From assembly GCA_943371535.1 (NCBI GenBank), contig CALRVE020000001.1:1-64000 (forward strand): DNA of 64,000 nt, in the 5' to 3' direction. The stretch comes from UBA1930 sp943371535. GTDB lineage: Bacteria > Bacteroidota > Bacteroidia > Chitinophagales > Chitinophagaceae. The position numbers were made by a program, and so were the translations under genes. The notes beneath the pieces are model-generated. The model was not told the DNA's origin. It was given only the letters and a program-made list of their open reading frames with translations, and ran no database searches. Of this stretch, positions 24,311 through 33,535 are shown piece by piece (positions within the stretch are counted from its first letter, which is position 1; each line of letters starts with the position of its first letter).

Positions 24311-26101
24311 ATGCAATACCCTAACTACAGATTGTTTGATGCACTCTCGTATCAACAAAATAAATTTCCAAAAAGCGATATGCTTAATGCCAAAATAAAT
24401 GGCATTTGGAAACATCATAGTACTGCCGAAGTAATTGAAACTGTAAACAAGTTTTCAGCAGGATTATTAAAATTGGGTGTAAAGTGCAATGATTGTACTG
24501 CCGAGAGCAGCGACAAAATTGCCATTATAAGTAATAACAGACCCGAATGGCTATTTGCCGATTTTGCCGTACAGCAAATAGGTGCAATTTTAGTACCTAT
24601 TTATCCAACCACCAATCCTTTAGAACTACAATTTATATTAAACGATGCAGCCGTAAAATATGTATTTGTAAGCGATAAAGAACTGTACGAAAAAACTAAA
24701 AACGTTGCAGCTACAGTTCCATCTATACAAAACATTTATTCGTTCAACGAAATTGAAGGTGTAGATCACTATTCACAAGTGTTGGCATTGGCCGATGCAG
24801 AGCATTTACAAAAAGTGGAAGAACTTAAAAAAGGAATTCCAATTAGCCATACTGCCACTATTATTTATACATCTGGTACAACTGGTACACCAAAGGGTGT
24901 AATGTTAAGCCACGAAAATTTAGTGAGTTGTGTTTTCTTATCTAAAATGAGTTTTCCTTTTGAAGATGCCCCACAAACCAAAGTATTGAGCTTTTTACCA
25001 CTCAATCATATTTTTGAAAAAGCCGTAAGCTACATTTATATGTTTAGTGGCATTAGTATTTATTATGCCGAAAGCCTTGAAACTATTGGCGATAATTTAA
25101 AAGAAGTACAGCCCGATGGTTTTACAACTGTACCTCGTTTACTAGAAAAAGTATACGAAAAAATTATGGCCAAAGGCAATGAACTTACTGGTATAAAAAG
25201 AAAATTATTTTATTGGAGTGTAGAACTTGCCGAAAAATATGACAACCTAGTTGATGGTGGTATAATCTACAATGCAAAACTAGCCATTGCCAGAAAATTA
25301 GTTTTTAGTAAATGGAGAGAAGCCCTTGGCGGACATATTCATTACGTTGTTACAGGCGGTGCTGCTTGCCAAGAAAAATTAATGAGAATTTTTAATGCTG
25401 CCGGAATACCTATTTATGAAGGATATGGACCAACAGAAAATAGCCCTGTAATTACTGTAAATAGAAAAGAAGCCGGAGGTAGCAAATACGGAACAGTAGG
25501 ACCCAAAATTGAAGGCATTGAAGTGAAAATTGCTGAGGATGGTGAAATTTTGGTAAAAGGACCAACCGTTATGCAAGGCTATTATAAACGCCCCGATTTA
25601 ACTGCTGAAGTATTAATTGATGGTTGGTTACACACAGGCGATATTGGTATTTGGGTAGATAATAAATATTTGAAAATTACCGATAGAAAAAAGGAACTCT
25701 TTAAAACAAGTGGAGGAAAATATGTTGCACCACAACCTATTGAAAACAGATTAAAAGAAAGTCCGTTTGTTGAACAAGTAGTAGTGGTTGGTGCCGATAA
25801 AAAGTTTGTTGGTGCTCTTATTGTTCCATCATTCCTTACATTAAAAGAATGGTGTAGAGAAAAAGGAATTAATTACACCACCAATGAAGATGTAATTCAT
25901 CATCCTAAAGTATTAGAACTGTATAGAGAGTTGGTAGAAAGTTTTAATAAGTTTTTTAATCAGGTAGAACAAGTGAAAAAATTTGAATTACTACCCCAAG
26001 AATGGAGTATAGAAAGTGGTGAAATGACGCCTAAAATGAGTTTAAAACGAAAAATTATTTTAGAAAAATATAAAGATGCTATTGATAGAATTTATAGCTA
26101 A
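24311..26101 (+). CDS. Long-chain acyl-CoA synthetase (AMP-binding)
   Basis: This 596-residue adenylate-forming enzyme activates fatty acids to acyl-CoA with ATP. Core motifs are the P-loop-like IIYTSGTTGTPKGV, FLPLNHIFEK, YGPTENSPV (YGxTE, AMP binding), GWLHTGDIG, and the linker DRKKELFKTSGGKYVAPQPIE with its catalytic lysine-containing C-terminal domain. The length and the C-terminal extension match FadD15-like long-chain synthetases in Bacteroidota. It is probably membrane-associated. It is monocistronic by appearance, with a strong terminator after the stop codon. Confidence 0.93.
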   Translation: MQYPNYRLFDALSYQQNKFPKSDMLNAKINGIWKHHSTAEVIETVNKFSAGLLKLGVKCNDCTAESSDKIAIISNNRPEWLFADFAVQQIGAILVPIYPTTNPLELQFILNDAAVKYVFVSDKELYEKTKNVAATVPSIQNIYSFNEIEGVDHYSQVLALADAEHLQKVEELKKGIPISHTATIIYTSGTTGTPKGVMLSHENLVSCVFLSKMSFPFEDAPQTKVLSFLPLNHIFEKAVSYIYMFSGISIYYAESLETIGDNLKEVQPDGFTTVPRLLEKVYEKIMAKGNELTGIKRKLFYWSVELAEKYDNLVDGGIIYNAKLAIARKLVFSKWREALGGHIHYVVTGGAACQEKLMRIFNAAGIPIYEGYGPTENSPVITVNRKEAGGSKYGTVGPKIEGIEVKIAEDGEILVKGPTVMQGYYKRPDLTAEVLIDGWLHTGDIGIWVDNKYLKITDRKKELFKTSGGKYVAPQPIENRLKESPFVEQVVVVGADKKFVGALIVPSFLTLKEWCREKGINYTTNEDVIHHPKVLELYRELVESFNKFFNQVEQVKKFELLPQEWSIESGEMTPKMSLKRKIILEKYKDAIDRIYS

Positions 26102-26109
26102 ATCAATGC

Positions 26110-26141
26110 AAAAAGAGAGACTGTAAAAGGTCTCTCTTTTT
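26110..26141 (+). terminator. Terminator of the acyl-CoA synthetase gene
   Basis: AAAAAGAGAGAC (26110-26121) pairs with GTCTCTCTTTTT (26130-26141) across an 8-base loop, with T residues at the end of the stem. Confidence 0.9.
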
Positions 26142-26192
26142 AGTTATAGCATCTTAAATATACATTATACCCATTCATCTTTATAATGCTGT

Positions 26193-26200
26193 TATCTTTG
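26193..26200 (+). promoter_or_regulatory. Promoter element TATCTTTG of the Sua5-type gene
   Basis: A TAnnTTTG match 24 bases before the ATG at 26225. Confidence 0.6.
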
Positions 26201-26224
26201 AAATATTAATTACTAGAGCATTTC

Positions 26225-27202
26225 ATGGAAACAGTGATTGGTAAATCAATTAAGCAAGCAGCTTATTTTTTAAATCAGCAACAATTGGTAGCCATACCAA
26301 CCGAAACGGTATATGGCTTAGCTGGCAATGCTTTTAGCGAAACTGCAATACAACAGATTTATACAGTAAAAAAAAGACCATTATACAATCCATTAATAGT
26401 ACATATTGCTAGTATTGATTATTTACCAACTATTGTAAAAAATATTCCTAGCAACGCATATAAATTATTTGAAGCATTTAGTCCTGGTCCGTTAACTTTA
26501 TTGTTACCCAAAAAAGCTATTGTGCCCAATATAGCAACAGCTGGTTTACCACATGTTGCAGTACGTATACCCAATCATACACTTACATTAAAGTTATTGC
26601 AGCAATTATCGTTTCCTTTAGCAGCACCAAGTGCCAATTTATTTGGTTATATCAGCCCAACACAGCCTCGGCATGTATTTAAGCAGTTGAATCAAACCAT
26701 TCCTTACATTTTAGATGGAGGTGTTTGTAAAAGTGGAATTGAAAGTACAGTAGTAGGGTTTGAAAAAAATGTTCCTATAATTTATCGTTTGGGAGCAATC
26801 AGTAAAGAAGCAATAGAAGCAGTAACAGGTAAATGTTTACTAAAAAACGAAGTGAACAATATTGCACCAATAAGCCCTGGAATGATTAAACATCATTACA
26901 GTCCCAATACACCATTACTGGTAACCCAATCAGTGGTTAATGCAGTTCAACAATTTAAAAAGAAGAAAATTGGCATTGTTAGTTTTTCTAACGATTATTC
27001 ATTTTTAAAAGTACATCATACCATTGTATTAAGTAAAAAGGCACAACCTAAAGAGGCTGCAAAAAATATTTATGCAGCATTGCATATTATGGATGATCTT
27101 CAGTTAGATATTATTTTAGTAGAGCCAATGCCCAATATAGGCATAGGAATTGCAGTGAATGAAAAGCTTGAAAAAGCAGCCGCTAAAACAAACAATATGT
27201 AA
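26225..27202 (+). CDS. Threonylcarbamoyl-AMP synthase, Sua5 type
   Basis: This 325-residue enzyme makes threonylcarbamoyl-AMP from threonine, bicarbonate and ATP for the tRNA modification t6A. The N-terminal YrdC domain is seen in AIPTETVYGLAGNAF, YTVKKRPLYNPLIVHI, LPHVAVRIPNH and AAPSANLFGYISPT; the C-terminal extension (from about residue 210: GMIKHHYSPNTPLLV) is the Sua5 domain, so this is the long form rather than TsaC. It complements tsaB at 12969. It has its own promoter. Confidence 0.92.
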   Translation: METVIGKSIKQAAYFLNQQQLVAIPTETVYGLAGNAFSETAIQQIYTVKKRPLYNPLIVHIASIDYLPTIVKNIPSNAYKLFEAFSPGPLTLLLPKKAIVPNIATAGLPHVAVRIPNHTLTLKLLQQLSFPLAAPSANLFGYISPTQPRHVFKQLNQTIPYILDGGVCKSGIESTVVGFEKNVPIIYRLGAISKEAIEAVTGKCLLKNEVNNIAPISPGMIKHHYSPNTPLLVTQSVVNAVQQFKKKKIGIVSFSNDYSFLKVHHTIVLSKKAQPKEAAKNIYAALHIMDDLQLDIILVEPMPNIGIGIAVNEKLEKAAAKTNNM

Positions 27203-27251
27203 TTATAACTTATAATATTTTCAATTGTAACATAAATTAAACAACTTCACA

Positions 27252-27623
27252 ATGCCCGGACACGTAATTAAACAATATAGAGAGCTTAGAAATTACTCAC
27301 AAGAATATGTAGCCAAAAAAATGGGTATTTCTCAAAATGCCTATAGTAAAATAGAAAACAACATTACACAGGTAACCGTAAACCATTTAAAAGCAATTTC
27401 TGTAACATTAGATGTTCCGGTAATGGATTTATTGAGAGATGATTTTGAAATAAGAAAACCTAATCATTTAAACGATTGTGAAATTAATAGAACCGAAGTA
27501 ATTATGTATTTACTCGATTTACAACAAACCATCAAACATAAAAAAGAAGAAAACAACAAGTTGTACGGAGCCATTTTGGCTTTATTACAAACCACCAATT
27601 ATATTTCAGAAGGTATTCAGTAG
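27252..27623 (+). CDS. XRE-family helix-turn-helix regulator
   Basis: This 123-residue DNA-binding protein has a Cro/C1-type helix-turn-helix over residues 4-63: IKQYRELRNYSQEYVAKKMG, ISQNAYSKIENN, VNHLKAISVTLDVPVMDLL. The C-terminal 50 residues (LLDLQQTIKHKKEENNKLYG) are probably a coiled coil for dimer formation. It lies 49 bases after the Sua5 gene on the same strand, but no target can be named. Small XRE proteins of this layout are common in Bacteroidota. Confidence 0.85.
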   Translation: MPGHVIKQYRELRNYSQEYVAKKMGISQNAYSKIENNITQVTVNHLKAISVTLDVPVMDLLRDDFEIRKPNHLNDCEINRTEVIMYLLDLQQTIKHKKEENNKLYGAILALLQTTNYISEGIQ

Positions 27624-27681
27624 TACTATTTTACGATTTTGTTAAAAATGAATTAAGGTTGCACGTTTAACCATTGTACAA

Positions 27682-27689
27682 TACATTTG
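27682..27689 (+). promoter_or_regulatory. Promoter element TACATTTG close to a start codon
   Basis: A perfect TAnnTTTG match only 5 bases before the ATG at 27695, implying a leaderless or near-leaderless message. It favours the ATG at 27695 over the one in frame at 27674. Confidence 0.6.
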
Positions 27690-27694
27690 CGAAA

Positions 27695-27994
27695 ATGATT
27701 AAAAAGTTAGTTAACATATTTCTTATACTCGTTCTTGCAATTCAAATTTTGCCAGTTCAGCAAATGGGAGCTGCGTTAATGAATAATCAATTTACCGAAG
27801 AAATTCCTCACTCACTCGATACATCTACAATAGATTATGCAAAAAAGCAACTAGGTAAAAGTGATTTTATAGATTGGACTTCAACTATTGCTCATCAGTT
27901 TGTAGTAAACATCATTGCTTTAAAACCTGCTGTTAGCGTAAACATTCCTGTAAATCACGCATTCGAAATTCTAGTTCCTCCGCCCAATTGTTAA
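27695..27994 (+). CDS. Small secreted or membrane-anchored hypothetical protein
   Basis: This 99-residue protein begins with a signal-anchor-like segment (MIKKLVNIFLILVLAIQILP). The rest has no domain that I recognise and ends with FEILVPPPNC. It has its own promoter and precedes the SulP transporter by 75 bases, so the two could be linked, but a polypyrimidine repeat lies between. A proline-rich ending of this kind is seen in several small Bacteroidota envelope proteins whose role is unknown. Confidence 0.55.
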   Translation: MIKKLVNIFLILVLAIQILPVQQMGAALMNNQFTEEIPHSLDTSTIDYAKKQLGKSDFIDWTSTIAHQFVVNIIALKPAVSVNIPVNHAFEILVPPPNC

Positions 27995-28008
27995 TAGTTT
28001 TTCTATTT

Positions 28009-28038
28009 CGTTTCCCGTTTCCTGTTTCCCGTTTTTCC
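28009..28038. repeat. Short polypyrimidine tandem repeat
   Basis: Three imperfect GTTTCC(C/T) units occur in a row between the small hypothetical gene and the SulP gene. Similar CACCTTT/CGCCTTT tracts flank the four-helix-bundle gene near 45.2 kb. Confidence 0.5.
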
Positions 28039-28069
28039 TTTTCTATAACATTCTAGTTTCAACCTTAAC

Positions 28070-29647
28070 ATGAAAAAATATTTTCAAAACTTAGGTGCAG
28101 ATATACCTGCGTCTATAGTTGTTTTCTTAGTAGCATTACCCCTATGTTTGGGTGTTGCTCAAGCAAGTAATCCTGCGGGTCAAAGCATTGTGCCATTATT
28201 AGGTGGCATTATTGCAGGCGTTGTAGGTGGTATTGTAATTGGTTTAGTAAGTGGATCTCAACTAAGTGTAAGCGGTCCTGCAGCAGGTTTAACAGCTATT
28301 GTAGGTGCAGCAATTGTTACTTTAGGTGGTACGCAAAATGCCTATCAAGTATTTTTATTGGCAGTAGTATTAAGTGGTGTTTTACAAATAATAATGGGTT
28401 TTGTAAAGTTGGGCGTTATTGGCGATTATATACCCAACTCGGTAATTAAAGGTATGCTTGCAGCTATTGGATTAATTCTAATACTCAAGCAAATACCACA
28501 TTTATTGGGTGAAGATTCAATACCCGAAGGTGATGAAAGCTTTTCGCAAGGCAATAAACGAAACACGTTTACATCGGTGTATTATGCTTTAAAGTATTTC
28601 ACCCCATCGGCGGTAATTATTGGTTTTGTGGGTGTTGCCATTATGATTATTTGGGAAACACAATTCTTTAAATCAAAAAAAAGTTTACAGCTTATTCCAA
28701 GTGCATTAATTGTTGTTTTAGTAGGAACAATCATTAACGAAATGTATAAATTATATTATCCAAGTTTTGTATTAGAATCTAAACATTTAGTAAGTCTTCC
28801 TGCAACAAAAGAAGCATTGGTTGGGGCTTTTGTGTTCCCTGATTTTAGTCAGTTTGGTAATTACAAAGTATACACCGCAGCATTTACGTTGGCATTGGTA
28901 GCTAGTTTAGAAACTTTATTAGGGATAGAAGCAGTAGATAAATTAGATCCGTTAAAAAGAATTTCACCTTCTAACCGTGAGTTAAAAGCACAAGGAGTTG
29001 GTAATATGGTATCAGGATTATTGGGTGGCTTGCCACTTACATCGGTAGTGGTAAGAAGCTCGGCAAATGTTACTGCAGGTGCACAAACTAAAATGAGTAC
29101 TATTTTTCATGGTGTTTTGTTGTTATCATCGGTAGTATTCTTTCCAACTATACTCAATAAAATTCCATTAAGTGCATTAGCTGCTATATTAATTTTTACA
29201 GGATACAAACTGGCTAAAGTAAGTTTATTTAAAGATTATTATAAACGAGGTTGGGATCAGTTTATGCCTTTTGTAATAACCATTGTAGCTATTTTAGCTA
29301 CCGATTTATTAATGGGTATTGTAGTGGGAATTTTAGTAGGCTTGTTCTTTATGTTGCGTAGCAATTTTAAAAGCAGTGTTTTTGTGGTGCACGATAACAA
29401 CAATTATTTAATAAGACTTAGAAAAGATGTATCGTTTTTAAACAAACCTATCATTATTGCTAAGTTGGAAGAAATACCTGAAAATTCTTTTCTAATTATT
29501 GATGCAACAAGATCAGATTTTATTGATAAAGATATCATAGAAGCCATTAACGATTTTCTTTGTCATGCTCATTTAAAAAACATTAAAGTAGAAATTAAAA
29601 AAAGCAAATACAAACAAATGCATACGTTGATAAACGAACCAATGTAA
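28070..29647 (+). CDS. SulP (SLC26-type) anion transporter with STAS domain
   Basis: This 525-residue inner-membrane protein has about 10-12 hydrophobic segments. It has the SulP core features: PASIVVFLVALPLCLGVAQA near the N-terminus, VSGSQLSVSGPAAGLTAIV, NRELKAQGVGNMVSGLLGGL. A C-terminal STAS domain occupies about residues 435-525 (FLNKPIIIAKLEEIP, FLIIDATRSDFID). A beta-carbonic anhydrase gene follows 60 bases downstream, so bicarbonate import coupled to the anhydrase is the best guess, as for BicA-like transporters. Sulfate is an alternative. Confidence 0.88.
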   Translation: MKKYFQNLGADIPASIVVFLVALPLCLGVAQASNPAGQSIVPLLGGIIAGVVGGIVIGLVSGSQLSVSGPAAGLTAIVGAAIVTLGGTQNAYQVFLLAVVLSGVLQIIMGFVKLGVIGDYIPNSVIKGMLAAIGLILILKQIPHLLGEDSIPEGDESFSQGNKRNTFTSVYYALKYFTPSAVIIGFVGVAIMIIWETQFFKSKKSLQLIPSALIVVLVGTIINEMYKLYYPSFVLESKHLVSLPATKEALVGAFVFPDFSQFGNYKVYTAAFTLALVASLETLLGIEAVDKLDPLKRISPSNRELKAQGVGNMVSGLLGGLPLTSVVVRSSANVTAGAQTKMSTIFHGVLLLSSVVFFPTILNKIPLSALAAILIFTGYKLAKVSLFKDYYKRGWDQFMPFVITIVAILATDLLMGIVVGILVGLFFMLRSNFKSSVFVVHDNNNYLIRLRKDVSFLNKPIIIAKLEEIPENSFLIIDATRSDFIDKDIIEAINDFLCHAHLKNIKVEIKKSKYKQMHTLINEPM

Positions 29648-29707
29648 TAATTTGTATGTTTAATTCATCTTTTCAGTAAGTACAATTATTGAAAACAAAC
29701 TAATAAA

Positions 29708-30349
29708 ATGATTCCAATGAAAGCGTACGAACGATTACTGCTAGAAAATAGAGCTTGGGCAGGTGAAAAATTGGTTGATGACCCAGAATATTTTTCTCGT
29801 TTAGAACATATTCAATCACCCGAATTTTTATGGATTGGCTGTAGCGATAGTAGAGTGCCAGCCAATGAAATTACTGGTACTCAACCCGGCGAAATTTTTG
29901 TACACCGTAATATTGCCAATATGGTAGTACATACCGATTTAAATTTGTTATCTGTTTTAGAATATGCCGTACATCATTTAAAAGTAAAGCATATTATTGT
30001 GTGTGGTCATTATGGTTGTGGTGGAGTAAAAGCAGCAATGACTAATCATAACTTTGGTATTATTAATAAATGGTTGCGTAACATTAAAGATGTATATAGA
30101 ATTCATCAAGCAGAAATTGATGCATTAACTAACGAAAATGAAAAAACAAATAAGCTGATTGAATTTAATGTACAAGAGCAAGTGATGAATTTGGCAAAAA
30201 CATCTATTGTACAAAAAGCTTGGAAAGAAGAACAAAGACCACATTTACATGGTTGGGTGTACGATTTGCATGATGGCATTATTAAACCTGTTTTTGAAAT
30301 GCATGCCAATACACATATCGATGCTTTATACGAATTTGACGATTTATAA
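29708..30349 (+). CDS. Beta-class carbonic anhydrase
   Basis: This 213-residue zinc enzyme interconverts CO2 and bicarbonate. The zinc ligands and catalytic pair are visible: C45, D47 and R49 in GCSDSRVPA, and H101 and C104 in VCGHYGCGGV. VFVHRNIAN-type context (EIFVHRNIANMV) also fits. There is no signal peptide, so it is cytoplasmic. It sits behind a SulP transporter, suggesting joint handling of inorganic carbon. The start may be the ATG at 29708 or, three codons on, at 29717. Confidence 0.95.
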   Translation: MIPMKAYERLLLENRAWAGEKLVDDPEYFSRLEHIQSPEFLWIGCSDSRVPANEITGTQPGEIFVHRNIANMVVHTDLNLLSVLEYAVHHLKVKHIIVCGHYGCGGVKAAMTNHNFGIINKWLRNIKDVYRIHQAEIDALTNENEKTNKLIEFNVQEQVMNLAKTSIVQKAWKEEQRPHLHGWVYDLHDGIIKPVFEMHANTHIDALYEFDDL

Positions 30350-30432
30350 AAAACGATTACTTGCCATATTTATCCCATTTTAAACTATCAACAAACAAAC
30401 AAACAACTTTACAATAAAATGGAAATTTAACT

Positions 30433-32103
30433 ATGGAAAATGAAAAGGCTGCAACAACCTCTTTAGTACAAGCTCTAGGAAGGTTGTTTAGTTTATTGCG
30501 TTTAGATAAAAAAGACATTTCGGCAATTTATGTATTTGCTATTTTATCGGGCTTTATATCGTTGAGTTTACCTCTAGGTATACAAACCATTGTAACCTTT
30601 GTACAAACCAACGAAATAAGTGCTTCGGTAGTAGTACTCATCGTAATTGTTGTAGTAGCAGTGTTTTTAGGAGGCTTAATACAAGTAAGACAAAGACAAG
30701 TAATTGAACGTGTAGAACAAAAAATATTTACTCGTTATTCTCTTGAGTTTGCTAGCAGGCTACCTAAATTAAATATTGAAAAATTAGATAAGTATTATTT
30801 GCCCGAATTGGTGAATCGCTTTTTCGATACCCCAGCTTTAACAAAAGGAATCGAAAAAATAATGCTCGATATTCCAGCAGCAGTAATTCAGGTTTTATTC
30901 GGGCTTATTTTGCTGTCTTTTTATCATCCGGTATTTATTGCTTTTGGTGCTTTGTTAATTGTAATTGTATTAATTATTATTCGTTTTACATCTCCTCAAG
31001 GGTTGGCAACTGCATTAAAAGCTAGCGATTATAAATATGGTATTGCTGCATGGATAGAAGAAATGGCTAGAGTTATTAAGTCGTTTAAGTATAGTAAAGG
31101 CACCGCTTTACACATACAAAAAACCGATGAATTGGTAACACATTACCTAAAGTCTAGAACCAATCATTTTAAAATTTTATTAACTCAATACTGGAGTTTT
31201 ATTGTATTTAAAATTTTAATTACCGCCGCCATGTTAATTATGGGTTCGGTATTATTGGTCAATCAACAAATAAATGTGGGCCAATTTGTTGCTGCCGATA
31301 TTGTAATTATTGCCATTATTAATTCGGTTGAAAAACTAATTCTTTCGTTAGATAAAGTGTACGATGCTTTAACTTCTATTCAAAAAGTAAGTAATGTACT
31401 GGATAGTGAAATTGAAGTAAGTGGAACTGCAATTCTTGGAGAACCCAATTATGGTATGGCTATTAACTTCAACAATGTAACTTTTGGTTACAATGATGGA
31501 AATCCTGTAATTAGTAATATTTCATTTGAAGTATTGCCCGGTCAGTTTGTTTGTATTGCAGGTACATCGGGCTCTGGAAAATCTTCTGTTTTAAGATTAC
31601 TTACAGGTGCATTCAAAAATTTTGAAGGTGTAATTTTGGTAGACAATGTACCCATTACCAATTATAATCTTACAAGCTTACGTTCTCAAACGGGTATTCT
31701 CTTAAGTCAGCAAGATATTTTTCATGGCACATTATTAGAGAATATAACCTTAGGTAATCCTAATGTGCTTTTAAGTGAGGTAACGCTATTGGCCGATGAA
31801 ATTGGTTTAAGTGAATATGTACAACAAAATAAAGAAGGATACGATACCATATTAGACCCATTAGGTAAAAAGCTGTCTAGAAAAATTAGGCAAGATATTT
31901 TGTTGCTTAGAGCATTACTTGGTAAACATAGATTACTTCTATTAGAAGAACCATTTGATCATTTAGATGAAAAACAAAGAATTGGTGTAATGAACTATTT
32001 ACGTAAAGACAAATCATCTACCATCATTATCACCTCTGAAAAAGAAGAAATGATTAATGATTGCGATGTATTGATTCGTTTACATGATGGTATACTCATT
32101 TAA
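30433..32103 (+). CDS. ABC exporter half-transporter with degenerate ATPase motifs
   Basis: This 556-residue protein has a six-helix ABC exporter membrane domain (about residues 25-300) and a C-terminal ATP-binding domain. Walker A is normal (GTSGSGKSS, 377-385) and a Q-loop is present (LLSQQDIF). Three other motifs are altered: the LSGGQ signature reads LSRKIRQ (481-487), Walker B ends LLLLEEP with glutamate for aspartate (E505), and the H-switch position reads ITSEK, serine for histidine (S535). ATP may bind, but hydrolysis looks weakened. HlyD and TolC-like genes follow, so it is the inner-membrane part of a type I-like export system. There is no peptidase domain. Confidence 0.88.
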   Translation: MENEKAATTSLVQALGRLFSLLRLDKKDISAIYVFAILSGFISLSLPLGIQTIVTFVQTNEISASVVVLIVIVVVAVFLGGLIQVRQRQVIERVEQKIFTRYSLEFASRLPKLNIEKLDKYYLPELVNRFFDTPALTKGIEKIMLDIPAAVIQVLFGLILLSFYHPVFIAFGALLIVIVLIIIRFTSPQGLATALKASDYKYGIAAWIEEMARVIKSFKYSKGTALHIQKTDELVTHYLKSRTNHFKILLTQYWSFIVFKILITAAMLIMGSVLLVNQQINVGQFVAADIVIIAIINSVEKLILSLDKVYDALTSIQKVSNVLDSEIEVSGTAILGEPNYGMAINFNNVTFGYNDGNPVISNISFEVLPGQFVCIAGTSGSGKSSVLRLLTGAFKNFEGVILVDNVPITNYNLTSLRSQTGILLSQQDIFHGTLLENITLGNPNVLLSEVTLLADEIGLSEYVQQNKEGYDTILDPLGKKLSRKIRQDILLLRALLGKHRLLLLEEPFDHLDEKQRIGVMNYLRKDKSSTIIITSEKEEMINDCDVLIRLHDGILI

Positions 32104-32140
32104 TTCATTTGTTTTAATCTTAAAAAAATATTGCATAATC

Positions 32141-33505
32141 ATGAATAATCAATCTTACATAGATGCAAGTATTGAAGAACAATTGCAAAAAAATATCGGA
32201 CTTCAATCTTTCAAAAATATTTATCGTGTACACAAAAAAAATAGTGTAAGAAAATGGGCATTTGGTTTATTGTGTGTGTTATTGGTAGTGCTTTTTTTAC
32301 CATGGACTCAAAACATTAGAGCCAAAGGCTTGGTAACCACTTTACGTCAGGTAGATAGACCACAAGAAATGAATACCATACTTGCAGGACGAGTAGTAAA
32401 ATGGTATGTTAACGAAGGAGATGTAGTAAAAGCAGGAGACACTATTTTACAATTGGGCGAGGTTAAAGTAGATTATTTTGACCCTCAGTTATTAGAACGT
32501 ACACAACAGCAAATAGCTGGTAAAGCGGCAGCGGTAAAAGGCTACGAAAGTAAAGCCGGTACAGCCGAAGTGCAAATGACAGCTTTATTTGAAGGACAAA
32601 AACTAAAGCTACAATCTTTAGACAATAAAATACAACAACAACAATTAAAAGTTACTAGCGATAGTACCGATGTTATTGCAGTAACCAACGAGTTAAATGT
32701 TTCTAAACGACAAATTGATGCAGCTAAATTAATGTTAGATAGTGGTGCAATTAGCTTAGTAGATTTTGAAAGAAGAAAAGTAAGTTACCAAAATGCAACA
32801 GCAAAAAAGATTAGTGCCGAAAATAAATACTTACAAGGCAAACAAGAGCTAACCAATTTACGCATAGAAAAAAACAGCACCGTACAAGAGTATATCGATA
32901 AAATTTCTAAAGCCGAGGGTGATAAGTTTTCTTCAATTTCTAATGCAGCAACTGGTGCTGCTGAAATTGCCAAACTGCAAAACATTTATACTAGTTATGA
33001 TATAAGAAATAAATTGTATTATATAACTGCACCCCAAGGCGGTCAAATTACCAAAGCCAAAAAAGCTGGTATTGGTGAGTTTGTGAAAGAAGGCGATATG
33101 ATTGTTGAAATTGTGCCTAATAATATTCAATACGCCATAGAGATGTTTGTTGAGCCAATGGATTTACCATTGATAGATAAAGGACAAAAAGTACGTTTCA
33201 TTTTTGATGGTTTTCCAGCAATTGTATTTAGTGGTTGGCCTAATACTAGTTATGGAACTTTTGGTGGATTAGTTACTGCTGTAGAAACTAGTGTTAGTGT
33301 AAATGGAAAATTTAGAGTATTGGTAGCCGAAGATCCAAAAGATAAACCTTGGCCAAGACTATTAAGAATGGGTGGTGGTGCCAATGGCATTGCATTGTTA
33401 AAAGATGTACCTATTTATTACGAATTATGGCGAAACATTAATGGCTTTCCGCCGGAATATTATAGAGCAAGCTTTGAAAAAGATAAAGCTTCAGCTAAAA
33501 AATAA
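32141..33505 (+). CDS. HlyD-type membrane fusion protein
   Basis: This 454-residue adaptor has one membrane segment near residues 37-55 (KWAFGLLCVLLVVLFLPW), a biotinyl-lipoyl-like half-motif (GRVVKWYVNEGDVVKAGDTI), a long coiled-coil hairpin (about residues 110-270), the second lipoyl half (ITAPQGGQITKAKKAGIGEF) and a beta-barrel domain. It should bridge the ABC transporter in the inner membrane and the TolC-like channel. The ATG at 32141 avoids overlap with the ABC gene; the longer frame would overlap it by 20 bases. The substrate is unknown. Confidence 0.9.
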   Translation: MNNQSYIDASIEEQLQKNIGLQSFKNIYRVHKKNSVRKWAFGLLCVLLVVLFLPWTQNIRAKGLVTTLRQVDRPQEMNTILAGRVVKWYVNEGDVVKAGDTILQLGEVKVDYFDPQLLERTQQQIAGKAAAVKGYESKAGTAEVQMTALFEGQKLKLQSLDNKIQQQQLKVTSDSTDVIAVTNELNVSKRQIDAAKLMLDSGAISLVDFERRKVSYQNATAKKISAENKYLQGKQELTNLRIEKNSTVQEYIDKISKAEGDKFSSISNAATGAAEIAKLQNIYTSYDIRNKLYYITAPQGGQITKAKKAGIGEFVKEGDMIVEIVPNNIQYAIEMFVEPMDLPLIDKGQKVRFIFDGFPAIVFSGWPNTSYGTFGGLVTAVETSVSVNGKFRVLVAEDPKDKPWPRLLRMGGGANGIALLKDVPIYYELWRNINGFPPEYYRASFEKDKASAKK

Positions 33506-33535
33506 CTATTTCCAACAAGAGGAGAATTCACTAAA

